Shown in pieces: positions 24,946-33,589 of a stretch of DNA of 64,000 nucleotides. The notes under the pieces were generated by a model, which saw only the letters and a list, made by a program, of their open reading frames with translations, did no database searches and had not been told where the DNA came from. Source of the stretch: Paraburkholderia bryophila (lineage in GTDB: Bacteria; Pseudomonadota; Gammaproteobacteria; Burkholderiales; Burkholderiaceae). How positions within the stretch are numbered: the stretch's first letter is position 1; the number at the start of each line of letters is the position of its first letter. The translations under genes and the position numbers were made by a program. Location of the stretch: positions 1 to 64,000 of the forward strand of contig NZ_QLTK01000014.1 of assembly GCF_003269035.1 (NCBI RefSeq), written 5' to 3'.

Positions 24946-25752
24946 TCACGTCGCCACGATCTCCAGGCGCGCGCCATGAGTTCCTTCAAGCGGCAACGCG
25001 CGCGCGAACGCCTTGTCTTGCGTGCGCAGCGTGACGCCGAAAACACCTTCACCGCGCGTCGCGAGTTGCTCGCGAAGATCATGGGCGAGAGTGCTTCGTG
25101 CGTCGTCGCCCGAAGGGGCGAGCAAGGTAACGGTCGTCTCGCCCAAAGGCAAGCTGGCAAACGCCACGCCATAGCCCGCGAGATTTCCCGCATTGACCTC
25201 CAATGAATCACCGAGCAAAGCGCGATAGCGGGCCACGCTCGCCGGCAGATCGCGCACCGCGATACTCAAACTCGACACCCCCAGCACACCGTTCCGATGC
25301 GTGCGCACTTCGCCCGGCGCCACGCGTAGATCGCGTGGTGTGAGGTCGCCGCAGAGAAAGGGCAGGTCCGGCGTCGCCGGTTTGCCGATTTGCCACGCGA
25401 GCCGTGCGCCGTCCGGCCTGATGCGTCCACCGTCGATCGGGCCTTCATAGCGCACGCCGCGCCCCTGCGCGGCCTCGATGGTCGCGGCCACCGAGCGCGG
25501 CAGCAGGGCGAAGTCGGCGAACCCGTCGCCAACCCGGTCGCCCGCATCCCACCAGCGATGTTGTGGCGCGTCCTGCAGAAACGCGATCAACTCGAAGTAG
25601 CTGCCATCCGCGAGTCCGATCAGCGCGTTGTGCGTCGCGCCGTCGGCGTGCGTGCCGCCGCGTTGCACCGTGAAGCCGAGCGAGTGGAAGTCGGCGATGG
25701 TCCGTTCCAGATCCTTGACGCGGATCACGATGTGGTCTAGCGAAAGAGACAT
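24946..25752 (-). CDS. VOC family protein, glyoxalase-like
   Basis: A 268-residue protein with a glyoxalase-like (VOC) N-terminal domain (LDHIVIRVKDLERTIADFHSLGFTVQRGG, later ADGSYFELIAF) and a second, more divergent VOC half (about 155-260: GVLGVSSLSIAVRDLPASVARYRALLG). The Glu of FELIAF and the His of LDHI are possible metal ligands. The reaction is unknown. It is divergent from the NCS1 permease and convergent with the ABC transporter, so it could serve either cluster. The start at 25752 is set by the domain; the frame continues upstream without homology. Confidence 0.8.
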   Translation of the reverse strand: MSLSLDHIVIRVKDLERTIADFHSLGFTVQRGGTHADGATHNALIGLADGSYFELIAFLQDAPQHRWWDAGDRVGDGFADFALLPRSVAATIEAAQGRGVRYEGPIDGGRIRPDGARLAWQIGKPATPDLPFLCGDLTPRDLRVAPGEVRTHRNGVLGVSSLSIAVRDLPASVARYRALLGDSLEVNAGNLAGYGVAFASLPLGETTVTLLAPSGDDARSTLAHDLREQLATRGEGVFGVTLRTQDKAFARALPLEGTHGARLEIVAT

Positions 25753-26134
25753 ACGAGGGAGACTCCGCGGATTGAGAGCTATCCAGTATGAGAATTCGCG
25801 CACCGCTACGCCAATAAGCTTTTGTCGATTGGATAGCGCCGCGAGCGATTTGCGCGTGCTGGTTACCGCGTCGGCAAGTGCCGCGACTCGGTGGCGAGGT
25901 TGCGGGCGGCCCGTGTGTGCCCCGCATCGAGCCACACGCTGCATCGAAAAAATCTATGCAAGGCATCGGTAAACAGTGTTGGTCAAAGAAATATGGCCTC
26001 AGTAAATTGAATTGACACATGGGGCGCAGGCGGGGCACAGGCAGGGGCGCAGGCCGGTCTGCCGCGCGACGTCGACGCCCCGGTCGCAACTTACCGAGCG
26101 CCACCGCGCGACAACGAAGCAAAGGGAGGGTGAT
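25753..26134. other. Divergent promoter region of the NCS1 permease
   Basis: This gap between the VOC gene and the NCS1 permease holds the LysR operator copy at 25941-25961. The remaining sequence shows nothing that I recognise apart from the AGGGAGGG Shine-Dalgarno of the permease. Confidence 0.45.
25941..25961. promoter_or_regulatory. LysR operator copy in front of the NCS1 permease
   Basis: GCATCG-N7-CTATGCAA, containing the LysR-type box GCAT-N11-ATGC. All 14 positions outside the 7-bp spacer are identical to the reverse complement of the site at 28611-28631 between the LysR gene and the flavin monooxygenase operon. It starts about 190 bp upstream of the permease. Confidence 0.7.
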
Positions 26135-27544
26135 ATGGCCGACAGCCGCAGTGCGGTTCCACTGATCGAGAAACACACCATCGGTTATGTTCCGCACGAG
26201 GAACGACACGGAAAGGTGCGCGACCTGTTCACGCTCTGGTTCGGCGGCAACATCGCTCCGTTGCCGATCGTCACAGGGGCGCTGGGCGTGCAGATTTACC
26301 ACCTCAACCTGTTCTGGGGTGTCATTGCGATTCTGGTCGGTCAGGCAATCGGCGGCGTGCTGATGGCGCTGCATTCCGCGCAAGGCCCGCAGATGGGTAT
26401 TCCGCAGATGATTCAAAGCCGGGCCCAGTTCGGCTCGTGGGGCGCGCTGCTCGTCACGGTGATTGCCGGGGTGATGTACGTCGGCTTCTTCGCGTCGAAT
26501 ATCGTGCTGGCGGGCAAGTCGCTGCACGGTATCCAGTCGACGATCCCGGTGCCGGTCGGCATTCTGGTCGGTGCGTTGGGGTCGGGACTGATCGGTATCA
26601 TCGGCTACCGGTTCATCCACATTCTCAACAGGATCGGCACGTGGGTGCTGGGTATCGGTATCGTGATCGGCTTCGCGTATATCGCGACCCACGTGACGAC
26701 GGCCGACTTTCTGACGCGCGGCGGCTTCAATTTTGCCGGCTGGCTGGCTACGGTGTCGCTGTCGGCGCTCTGGCAAATCGCGTTTGCGCCGTACGTGTCC
26801 GACTATTCGCGTTACCTGCCGGCCAATGTCGGCGTGGCCCGTACGTTCTGGGCGACTTACCTCGGCTGCACGCTCGGCTCGTCGCTGGCGTTCGTGTTCG
26901 GCGCGGTGGCGGTGCTGGCCGTTCCTCCCGGCGTCGACACGATGGACGCCGTGAAACTGTCGACCGGCGCGATCGGGCCGTTCATGCTGGTGCTGTTTCT
27001 GCTGAGCGTGATCAGCCACAATGCGCTCAATCTGTACGGCGCGGTGCTGTCGGTGATCACATCGTTGCAGACCTTTGCGTATAAGTGGATTCCGACCGTC
27101 AAGGCGCGCGCCGTGCTGTCGCTGATCATCATGGCGACCTGCTGTTTTGCGGCGGTGGGCGCGTCGAAGGATTTTGTCGGCCACTTCGTCGATCTGGTGC
27201 TGGCGTTGCTCGTGGTGCTCGTGCCGTGGACGGCGATCAATCTGATCGACTTCTATGTGATTCACAAGGGCAAATACGACGTCGATTCGATCTTCCGGGT
27301 GGACGGCGGGATTTACGGACGCTTCAACATGCAGGCGCTGATCGCCTACGCCGTGGGGATCGTCGTGCAGATTCCTTTCATGAACACGCCGATGTACGTC
27401 GGCTCGTTCTCGGCGCACCTGGACGGCGCGGACCTGTCCTGGCTGGTGGGCATTATCGTCACGACGCCGCTGTACTACTGGCTCGCCACGCGGGACACCG
27501 CGTATCGTCGGCGCCAGAATCAGGCGAGCGTAACGGTTCATTGA
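26135..27544 (+). CDS. NCS1 family permease (cytosine/purine-type)
   Basis: A 469-residue transporter of the nucleobase:cation symporter-1 family. The N-terminal HTIGYVPHEERHGKVRDLFTLWFGGNIAPLPIVTG is typical, followed by about 12 membrane segments and the conserved SYDYSRYLP-like motif (PYVSDYSRYLPANVG) and NALNLYGAVLS. Substrates of relatives include cytosine, purines, hydantoins, allantoin and pyridoxine-like N-heterocycles. It shares an operator with the monooxygenase operon that lies beyond the LysR gene, so it is probably the importer of that pathway. Start at 26135 has AGGGAGGG upstream. Confidence 0.9.
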   Translation: MADSRSAVPLIEKHTIGYVPHEERHGKVRDLFTLWFGGNIAPLPIVTGALGVQIYHLNLFWGVIAILVGQAIGGVLMALHSAQGPQMGIPQMIQSRAQFGSWGALLVTVIAGVMYVGFFASNIVLAGKSLHGIQSTIPVPVGILVGALGSGLIGIIGYRFIHILNRIGTWVLGIGIVIGFAYIATHVTTADFLTRGGFNFAGWLATVSLSALWQIAFAPYVSDYSRYLPANVGVARTFWATYLGCTLGSSLAFVFGAVAVLAVPPGVDTMDAVKLSTGAIGPFMLVLFLLSVISHNALNLYGAVLSVITSLQTFAYKWIPTVKARAVLSLIIMATCCFAAVGASKDFVGHFVDLVLALLVVLVPWTAINLIDFYVIHKGKYDVDSIFRVDGGIYGRFNMQALIAYAVGIVVQIPFMNTPMYVGSFSAHLDGADLSWLVGIIVTTPLYYWLATRDTAYRRRQNQASVTVH

Positions 27545-27583
27545 AGCGGTTCACTGTCGCGGCCGATAACACTGGCCGGCAGG

Positions 27584-27619
27584 AAAGCAGCGACGAAGTT
27601 TCCGTCGCTGCTTTTTTTT
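27584..27619. terminator. Intrinsic terminator after the NCS1 permease
   Basis: GCAGCGACG (27587-27595) pairs with CGTCGCTGC (27603-27611), flanked by AAA/TTT and followed by a run of eight T. It separates the permease from the convergent LysR gene. Confidence 0.9.
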
Positions 27620-27625
27620 GTTGAC

Positions 27626-28552
27626 TCACCGATCGATATGCAGCCGCCGGATATACGACTCGCAGAACGTCGAAAAGCGTCGCACCACCTGACGCGGCTT
27701 CATTGCGTTGGATTGCGCGATACCGAGCGTGGTGGCGTTCACGTCGTCCTTGAACCGCTTGATCACGAAGTCCTCGCCATCCACGGTGCGGTTCGACTTC
27801 AGTGGAAAATTGAGGATGCTGTAACCCAGCCCGTTCGCCACCATGCCGCGCACCACTTCCGGCTGCGACGAGCGGAACGCGGCGACCGGACGGCTGCCCA
27901 CCGCGTCGAACAGCGCTGAAAAATACTCGCGGCTGTGCGGCAGATCCAGCATCACATAAGGCTCGGACAACAATTCTTCGAGCGACACCTTGCGGGCGCG
28001 GGCGAGCCGGTGGGTCCTGGGCAGAATCACGTAGGGCGGCAACGACAGCAGCGGCGTGAAGGTGATGCCCTCCGTGATATCGAGGCTATACGTTAGAGCG
28101 ATGTCGAGCGAGCCGTCGTGCAGGCCGTTCAGCAGCGTGTCCTGATGCGCCTCCACGGTGCGAAACGCAATGCCCGCATGGTCCTGCACGAAGCGGCTGA
28201 TGATGCCGGGCATGAGCGGCGGCGCCAGCGAAACGAGGCATCCCAGCGCGATGGTGCCGGTCATGCCGCCATCCATTTCTTTCGCGGCCAATTGCAGGTC
28301 TTCGGCATTCTTCAGCAGATTGCGCGCGTGGCCGAGCAGGTCGCGCCCCGCCTGCGTCAGCGACAAACCGCTCGCGTGATGGCGAATGAACAGCTGCACG
28401 CCGAACGATTCCTCGAGATCCGCCAGCGACGTCGAGATGGACGGCTGCGAGATATGCAGGCGTTTCGCCGCGGCGGTGAACGACAGCGCTTCCGCCGTCA
28501 CGACGAAATAACGCAACTGGCGTAGCGAGTAACGCAGCGGATTGCTTTCCAT
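27626..28552 (-). CDS. LysR family regulator of the NCS1/monooxygenase regulon
   Basis: A 308-residue LysR-type regulator with its helix-turn-helix at residues 9-68 (YSLRQLRYFVVTAEALSFTAAAKRLHISQPSISTSLADLEESFGVQLF) and an effector domain (TIALGCLVSLAPPLMPGIISRF...). It is convergent with the NCS1 permease and divergent from the flavin monooxygenase operon. A site with a T-N11-A box lies between, and the same site lies in front of the permease, which argues that it controls transport and catabolism together. Confidence 0.9.
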   Translation of the reverse strand: MESNPLRYSLRQLRYFVVTAEALSFTAAAKRLHISQPSISTSLADLEESFGVQLFIRHHASGLSLTQAGRDLLGHARNLLKNAEDLQLAAKEMDGGMTGTIALGCLVSLAPPLMPGIISRFVQDHAGIAFRTVEAHQDTLLNGLHDGSLDIALTYSLDITEGITFTPLLSLPPYVILPRTHRLARARKVSLEELLSEPYVMLDLPHSREYFSALFDAVGSRPVAAFRSSQPEVVRGMVANGLGYSILNFPLKSNRTVDGEDFVIKRFKDDVNATTLGIAQSNAMKPRQVVRRFSTFCESYIRRLHIDR

Positions 28553-28610
28553 CCGTCCTTCTCCTCAATCAGGTTTCCACTGGCTGCATTGTGATCCACA
28601 CAAAAACTCG

Positions 28611-28631
28611 TTGCATAGAAAAAAACGATGC
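28611..28631. promoter_or_regulatory. LysR operator in front of the monooxygenase operon
   Basis: TTGCATAG-N7-CGATGC, containing GCAT-N11-ATGC (28613-28631), an ideal T-N11-A LysR box. It is the reverse-complement twin of 25941-25961. It starts about 60 bp upstream of the LysR start and about 120 bp before the monooxygenase. Confidence 0.75.
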
Positions 28632-28749
28632 TATGGATTTTTTAAATATGTTTTTCCAAATCAGGTGGCCGGCGTACATTTTCTTCATGGTTGAGCGCTG
28701 AGGGCAGAACGGGCGCTTGCCATCCAACGCTTTTCAAAAGGAAACAGCG

Positions 28750-30099
28750 ATGACTGCTGAAAAAATGTCGATCGATACGGTGGTGATTGGGGCAGGTCAG
28801 GCCGGCGTGGCGATGAGTGAACACCTGAGCAAGCTCGGTGTGCCGCATCTCGTGCTGGAGCGCGATCGCATCGCCGAACGCTGGCGCACCGGGCGGTGGG
28901 ATTCGCTGGTCGCCAACGGTCCGGTCTGGCACGACCGCTTCCCCGGTCTGGAATTCGACGATCTCGACCCCGACGCGTTCGCGCCGAAAGAGCGGGTCGC
29001 CGACTATTTCGAGGCGTACGCGAAAAAGTTTAACGCACCGATCCGCACGGGCGTCGAGGTGACGCGTGTGGCGCGTCATGCAGGACGGCCGGGATTCACC
29101 GTGGAGACCTCGACGGGCGTGATCGAGGCCGGCCGCGTGGTGGTGGCGACCGGGCCATTCCAGCGCCCGGTGATTCCGCCGATCGCGCCGCAAACGGGCG
29201 CGCTCACGCAGATTCATTCGGCGGACTACCGCAATCCCGGGCAACTGCCCGAGGGCGGCGTGCTGGTGGTCGGCGCCGGCTCGTCCGGCGTGCAGATCGC
29301 GGACGAACTGCAGCGTGCCGGGCGGCGCGTTTACCTGTCGGTCGGTCCTCACGACCGTCCTCCGCGCGCCTATCGCAATCGCGACTTCTGCTGGTGGCTC
29401 GGCGTGCTCGGCGAATGGGACAAGGAAGCGGCGCAGCCTGGCAAGGAACACGTGACGATCGCGGTAAGCGGCGCGCGCGGCGGCCATACGGTCGACTTCA
29501 GAGCGCTCGCGCATCAGGGCGTGACGCTGGTCGGTCTGACGAAAACCTTCGACGACGCGCGCGTCACGTTCGAAGCCGATCTCGCGATCAACCTCGCGCG
29601 TGGCGACGAAAACTATCTGTCGTTGCTGGATGCGGCGGACGCGTACATCGCCCGTAACGGGCTCGATTTGCCGGAAGAGCCCGAAGCCCGCCGCACGTTT
29701 GCCGACCCGGCCTGCGTGAGCGATCCGATTCTCGAACTCGATCTGGCCGCGGCCGGCGTGAGCTCGATCGTCTGGGCGACCGGTTACGCGGTCGACTACG
29801 ACTGGCTGCACGTCGACGCGTTCGACGCGAAGGGTAAGCCACGGCATCAACGCGGCGTGTCGAGCGAGCCCGGCGTCTATTTTCTGGGTTTGCCGTGGCT
29901 GTCGCGGCGCGGCTCCACGTTCATCTGGGGCGTGTGGCACGACGCCAAACATATCGCCGATCACATCGCCACGCAGCGCAAATACCTGTCCTATCGCGAC
30001 GCTTCACAGCGCGAGACCCCGCAAGCTCGCAACGAAGTACCCGCCAGCTCGTCCGCTGTATCGCGAGTTCAACACGTCAACGAATTGGGAGTGAATTAA
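28750..30099 (+). CDS. Flavin-containing monooxygenase-like oxidoreductase
   Basis: A 449-residue FAD/NAD(P)H enzyme. It carries the FAD motif GAGQAG (14-19), an ERWRTGRWDSLVANGP segment that is common to flavin monooxygenases, a second nucleotide-binding motif GAGSSG and a late ATGYAVDYDWL motif. It should insert oxygen in, or dehydrogenate, a small substrate, possibly an N-containing one given its neighbours. It leads an operon with RidA-like, DUF1028 and ArgE-like genes. AAGGAAAC precedes the chosen ATG; its stop overlaps the start of the RidA-like gene (TAATG). Confidence 0.88.
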   Translation: MTAEKMSIDTVVIGAGQAGVAMSEHLSKLGVPHLVLERDRIAERWRTGRWDSLVANGPVWHDRFPGLEFDDLDPDAFAPKERVADYFEAYAKKFNAPIRTGVEVTRVARHAGRPGFTVETSTGVIEAGRVVVATGPFQRPVIPPIAPQTGALTQIHSADYRNPGQLPEGGVLVVGAGSSGVQIADELQRAGRRVYLSVGPHDRPPRAYRNRDFCWWLGVLGEWDKEAAQPGKEHVTIAVSGARGGHTVDFRALAHQGVTLVGLTKTFDDARVTFEADLAINLARGDENYLSLLDAADAYIARNGLDLPEEPEARRTFADPACVSDPILELDLAAAGVSSIVWATGYAVDYDWLHVDAFDAKGKPRHQRGVSSEPGVYFLGLPWLSRRGSTFIWGVWHDAKHIADHIATQRKYLSYRDASQRETPQARNEVPASSSAVSRVQHVNELGVN

Positions 30100-30530
30100 T
30101 GCCGACTCATACGCGCATCCGCATGTTCAACACGAAAGACACGTATCCGAACCAGTCGCTCGATAACGATCTTTGCCAGGCCGTTCGCGCGGGCAATACC
30201 GTCTATGTGCGCGGCCAGGTCGGCACCGATTTCGACGGTCGTCTGATCGGTCTCGGCGATCCGCAGGCGCAGGCCGAACAGGCGATGAAAAACGTCAGGC
30301 AACTGCTGCTGGAAGCAGGCAGCGATCTGTCCCACATCGTCAAGACGACGACGTATCTGATCGACCCGCGTTATCGCGAACCGGTTTATCAGGAAGTCGG
30401 CAAATGGCTGAAGGGCGTGTTCCCGATTTCGACCGGACTGGTGGTCAGCGCGCTGGGCCAGCCGCAGTGGCTGATGGAAATCGACGTGATCGCGGTGATC
30501 CCGGACGGCTGGCAGGCGAACCACGCTTAA
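30099..30530 (+). CDS. RidA-like protein lacking the catalytic Arg
   Basis: A 143-residue Rid (YjgF/UK114) family protein. The fold marks are present (CQAVRAGNTVYVRGQVGTDFDG, GDPQAQAEQAMKNVRQLLLEAGSDLSHIVKTTTYLID). The segment that in canonical RidA holds the imine-binding Arg (xARSxVEVxxLP) reads FPISTGLVVSALGQPQ, with Thr in its place, so it is not an archetypal enamine/imine deaminase. Arg-less Rid subgroups are known and are often found in catabolic operons. It starts inside the monooxygenase stop codon. Confidence 0.85.
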   Translation: MPTHTRIRMFNTKDTYPNQSLDNDLCQAVRAGNTVYVRGQVGTDFDGRLIGLGDPQAQAEQAMKNVRQLLLEAGSDLSHIVKTTTYLIDPRYREPVYQEVGKWLKGVFPISTGLVVSALGQPQWLMEIDVIAVIPDGWQANHA

Positions 30531-30540
30531 GGAGCAGGGC

Positions 30541-31221
30541 ATGACATTCTCGATCATTGGACGTTGTCCGGAGACCGGCCAGCTTGGCATCGCGATCAGT
30601 TCGTCGAGTATCGCGGTGGGCGCCCGCTGCCCGTGGGTGCGCGCGGGTGTGGGCGCGGTCGCGACGCAGAACGTCACGCTGCCCGCGCTCGGGCCACGGA
30701 TTCTGGATAGCCTCGAAGAGGCACCACGGGGCGATCCGGCGGCGGCTCTGGAGCACGCGCTCGGCGCCGACGCGTGGCGCGCTTATCGACAGGTGACGGT
30801 GATCGATAGCGCGGGACGTACCGCGTTTTTCAGCGGCGACGAGGCGCTGGGTCTGCACCACGCAGTGGCCGGTAAGCAGTGTGTTGCAGCGGGCAATCTG
30901 CTGGCGGCTCGCGAGGTAATCGACGCGATGGTTCATGCATTCGAGCAGGCGCCGGGCATGCTCGCGGAGCGTCTGCTGTCGGCCATGCATGCCGCGATGG
31001 CGGCCGGCGGCGAAGCCGGGCCGGTGCATTCGGCGGCGCTCAAGGTGGTCGGCGACGTAAGCTGGCCGATTGTCGATTTGCGGCTCGACTGGGCGGATCA
31101 AGACCCGATCGGCAAGCTCGACGATCTCTGGCAAGCGTATCGGCCGCAGATGCAGGACTATCTGACGCGCGCGTTGAATCCAACGGCGGCACCGGGCTAC
31201 GGAGTGCCGGGCGATGAATAA
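30541..31221 (+). CDS. DUF1028 family protein
   Basis: A 226-residue protein of the DUF1028 family, thought to have an Ntn-hydrolase-type fold. The N-terminus is highly typical (MTFSIIGRCPETGQLGIAIS, then GARCPWVRAGVGAVATQN), as is the middle (AGNLLAAREVIDAMVHAFEQ). No reaction is established. Family members are common next to amidohydrolases and RidA-like genes, so a hydrolytic step on an intermediate is plausible. It overlaps the next gene by 8 bp. Confidence 0.88.
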   Translation: MTFSIIGRCPETGQLGIAISSSSIAVGARCPWVRAGVGAVATQNVTLPALGPRILDSLEEAPRGDPAAALEHALGADAWRAYRQVTVIDSAGRTAFFSGDEALGLHHAVAGKQCVAAGNLLAAREVIDAMVHAFEQAPGMLAERLLSAMHAAMAAGGEAGPVHSAALKVVGDVSWPIVDLRLDWADQDPIGKLDDLWQAYRPQMQDYLTRALNPTAAPGYGVPGDE

Positions 31222-32383
31222 GGGGTCCAGCCGCGCGCTGCTCGAACAACTGATCGGCTTCGCGACGGTGAGCCGGGATTCGAATCTGGAACTGATCGCG
31301 TTCATTCGCGATTACCTGGCGGATCTCGGCGTGCGCAGCGAACTGTTCTACAACCCGGAGCGCACCAAGGCGAATCTGTTCGCCACCATCGGCCCAACGG
31401 ATCGCGGCGGGATCGTGCTGTCCGGTCATACCGATGTCGTTCCCGTCGACGGGCAAGCATGGACGGTGGAGCCGTTCCGTTTGACGGAGAAAGACGGCCG
31501 CCTGTACGGTCGCGGCGCCGCCGACATGAAAGGCTTTATCGCCGCCGTGCTCGCGGCCGTGCCCGCTTTTCTCGACCCGCCGCTGGCGTTGCCCTTGCAC
31601 CTTGCGTTCTCCTACGACGAAGAAGTGGGCTGCCTCGGCGTACGACCGATGCTGGCCGAACTGGCAAAGCGCGCGCACAAGCCGCGCGTGTGCCTGATCG
31701 GCGAGCCGACCGGCATGAAGCCCGTGCTGGGTCATAAAGGCAAACTCGCCATGCGCTGCCAGGTAAAAGGCGCGGCGTGTCACTCGGCTTACGCACCGTA
31801 TGGCGTCAACGCGATCGAATACGCGGCGCGGCTGATCGGGCGGCTGGGGCAGATCGGCGCGCGGCTGGCCGAGACCGACCATCACGATCGGCGTTTCGAT
31901 CCGCCGTACACGACGGTGCAGACGGGCCTGATCAAAGGCGGCCGGGCGCTGAACATCGTGCCGGCGGAATGCGAGTTCGATTTCGAGGTGCGCGCGCTGC
32001 CGGGCTTCGATGCGCAAGCGGTCTCGGACGAACTGCGGTCGTATGCTGAAACGGAATTGCTGCCCGCCATGCATTCGGTTCAGGCCGAGACCGATATTCA
32101 TCTGCAGTCGCTGGGCGCGTACCCGGGACTGGCCACCTCGCCGGATAGCGAAGCGGCACGTCTGTTGACGCTGCTGAGCGGGTCCGCCGAGTTCGGCACG
32201 GTGGCGTTCGGCACCGAGGGCGGATTGTTCGATGAAGCAGGCATTCCCACGGTGGTCTGCGGACCAGGCAGCATGGACCAGGGACATAAACCCGACGAGT
32301 TCATTACGGTTCGGCAACTGAGCGACTGCGATGCGATGCTGGTTCGGCTGGCCGGCTATCTCGTGGACGGCGGCGAGCGGTAA
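31214..32383 (+). CDS. ArgE-like acetylornithine deacetylase, M20 family
   Basis: A 389-residue M20-family metal hydrolase closest in look to acetylornithine deacetylase. Metal-site motifs are SGHTDVVPVDG (His 72, Asp 74), RGAADMKGF (Asp), YDEEVGCLG (Glu pair), IGEPTG and a final GPGSMDQGHKPDEF (His). As the last gene of an operon with a flavin monooxygenase, RidA-like and DUF1028 proteins, it more likely cleaves an N-acyl or related intermediate of that pathway than acetylornithine. Confidence 0.85.
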   Translation: MNKGSSRALLEQLIGFATVSRDSNLELIAFIRDYLADLGVRSELFYNPERTKANLFATIGPTDRGGIVLSGHTDVVPVDGQAWTVEPFRLTEKDGRLYGRGAADMKGFIAAVLAAVPAFLDPPLALPLHLAFSYDEEVGCLGVRPMLAELAKRAHKPRVCLIGEPTGMKPVLGHKGKLAMRCQVKGAACHSAYAPYGVNAIEYAARLIGRLGQIGARLAETDHHDRRFDPPYTTVQTGLIKGGRALNIVPAECEFDFEVRALPGFDAQAVSDELRSYAETELLPAMHSVQAETDIHLQSLGAYPGLATSPDSEAARLLTLLSGSAEFGTVAFGTEGGLFDEAGIPTVVCGPGSMDQGHKPDEFITVRQLSDCDAMLVRLAGYLVDGGER

Positions 32384-32506
32384 TTCTGGACCCGGCGGCG
32401 AATTCGCGATTACCATGGTCCGCTCGCCGGAGCCGCGCCTGAAGACTGCCGCGCTGCTGCCAGGCACGATCGACCCGGAACGGATACGTGGTTCATCGAC
32501 ACCCAC

Positions 32507-33589
32507 ATGAACGCTCATCGCCTCGCCGTTGAAACAATGCCCCCGCGCTCACGGCGACGCCTCGTGTGGATCTGGGCCGCGTTCTGGCTGTTCATGCTGG
32601 CGATCGACGTGCAGGAGTACGCGTGGTCGGGCGGCCGGCAGTTCTGGCGCCCGCTGGTCGACGGCGGCACCTCGGCGCTGGCGGCCTCGGTGCTGGTCGT
32701 CGTGCAGGTGCGGCGCGCCAACCGTTTCGATCATCTGCTCAGCCGCCCGCTGCAGTGGTTCCTGCACCATTGGGCGTGGCTGCCGCTGCAACTGGTCGCG
32801 TACGTGGCGGCGATGTACGCGCTGCGGATGGGTATCTATGCCCTCGCCGGCGTGCGATTCGTGCACGGACCATGGCTCGACGTGCTGGCTTACGAAGGCA
32901 GCAAATTCGTCGTGTTCTACGCGCTGTTCGGCGGCCTCGGTTTCGGTTTGCGATCGTACGCCGCGTGGGCCGCCGAGCGGCTGCGCACCGAACAGCAGGC
33001 GAAGCTCGCGCGCGAGGCGCAACTCGCCCAGTTGACCCAGCAGCTGCAACCCCACTTTCTGTTCAACGCGCTCAATACCGTTTCTTCGCTGATTCATAGC
33101 GACCCCGACGCGGCCGACCTGCTACTGACGCGCCTCGCGACCTTGCTGCGGGCGGCGACGGACGCAAGCCAGCGCCCCGAGCAGTCGCTCGCCGACGAGT
33201 TGACGCTGCTGCACGCGTACGCGGACATCATGACCCAACGTTTCGCGGACCGGGTGCGAATCTCGTGGGACGTCGATAGCACCGCGCAACGTTGCCGGGT
33301 GCCGACGCTCGGGCTGCAACCGCTGCTGGAAAACTGCTTTCGCCATGTCGTCGAGCGGCGCAGCGCGTTCACCCACATCGCGATCCGTACCCAGCGCGAT
33401 GCGAACCAACTGCGCATCGAGATCGAGGACGACGGCGATCTGCAGCGCCTGCCGGAGCGGCGCGGCGTCGGTCTCGGCAACCTCGAGGGCCGTCTGCGCT
33501 CGTTGTACGGCACGCGCGCCAGCCTCCAGTTGCGGCTGCGGCCGGGCGGTGGCCTGATTGCCGGAGTGAGCTTGCCATGCGCGCCCTGA
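32507..33589 (+). CDS. LytS-type sensor histidine kinase
   Basis: A 360-residue sensor kinase of the His_kinase (LytS/YehU) class. About four membrane segments (20-145) form the N-terminal half, with no large periplasmic domain. The kinase part has LQPHFLFNALNTVSSLIHSDP (phospho-acceptor His 183), the N box PLLENCFRHVVERR and a GVGLGNLEGRLRSLYG ATP-lid region. Its stop lies inside the next gene (13-bp overlap), a LytTR response regulator, so the two form a coupled two-component system. The signal is unknown. Confidence 0.9.
   Translation: MNAHRLAVETMPPRSRRRLVWIWAAFWLFMLAIDVQEYAWSGGRQFWRPLVDGGTSALAASVLVVVQVRRANRFDHLLSRPLQWFLHHWAWLPLQLVAYVAAMYALRMGIYALAGVRFVHGPWLDVLAYEGSKFVVFYALFGGLGFGLRSYAAWAAERLRTEQQAKLAREAQLAQLTQQLQPHFLFNALNTVSSLIHSDPDAADLLLTRLATLLRAATDASQRPEQSLADELTLLHAYADIMTQRFADRVRISWDVDSTAQRCRVPTLGLQPLLENCFRHVVERRSAFTHIAIRTQRDANQLRIEIEDDGDLQRLPERRGVGLGNLEGRLRSLYGTRASLQLRLRPGGGLIAGVSLPCAP

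Noticed and set aside
25445..27541. 698-codon open frame on the minus strand opposite the NCS1 permease
   Set aside because: It is rich in Arg, His and Gln with no domain, as expected for the complement of a GC-rich gene; the plus-strand permease is a clear family member.
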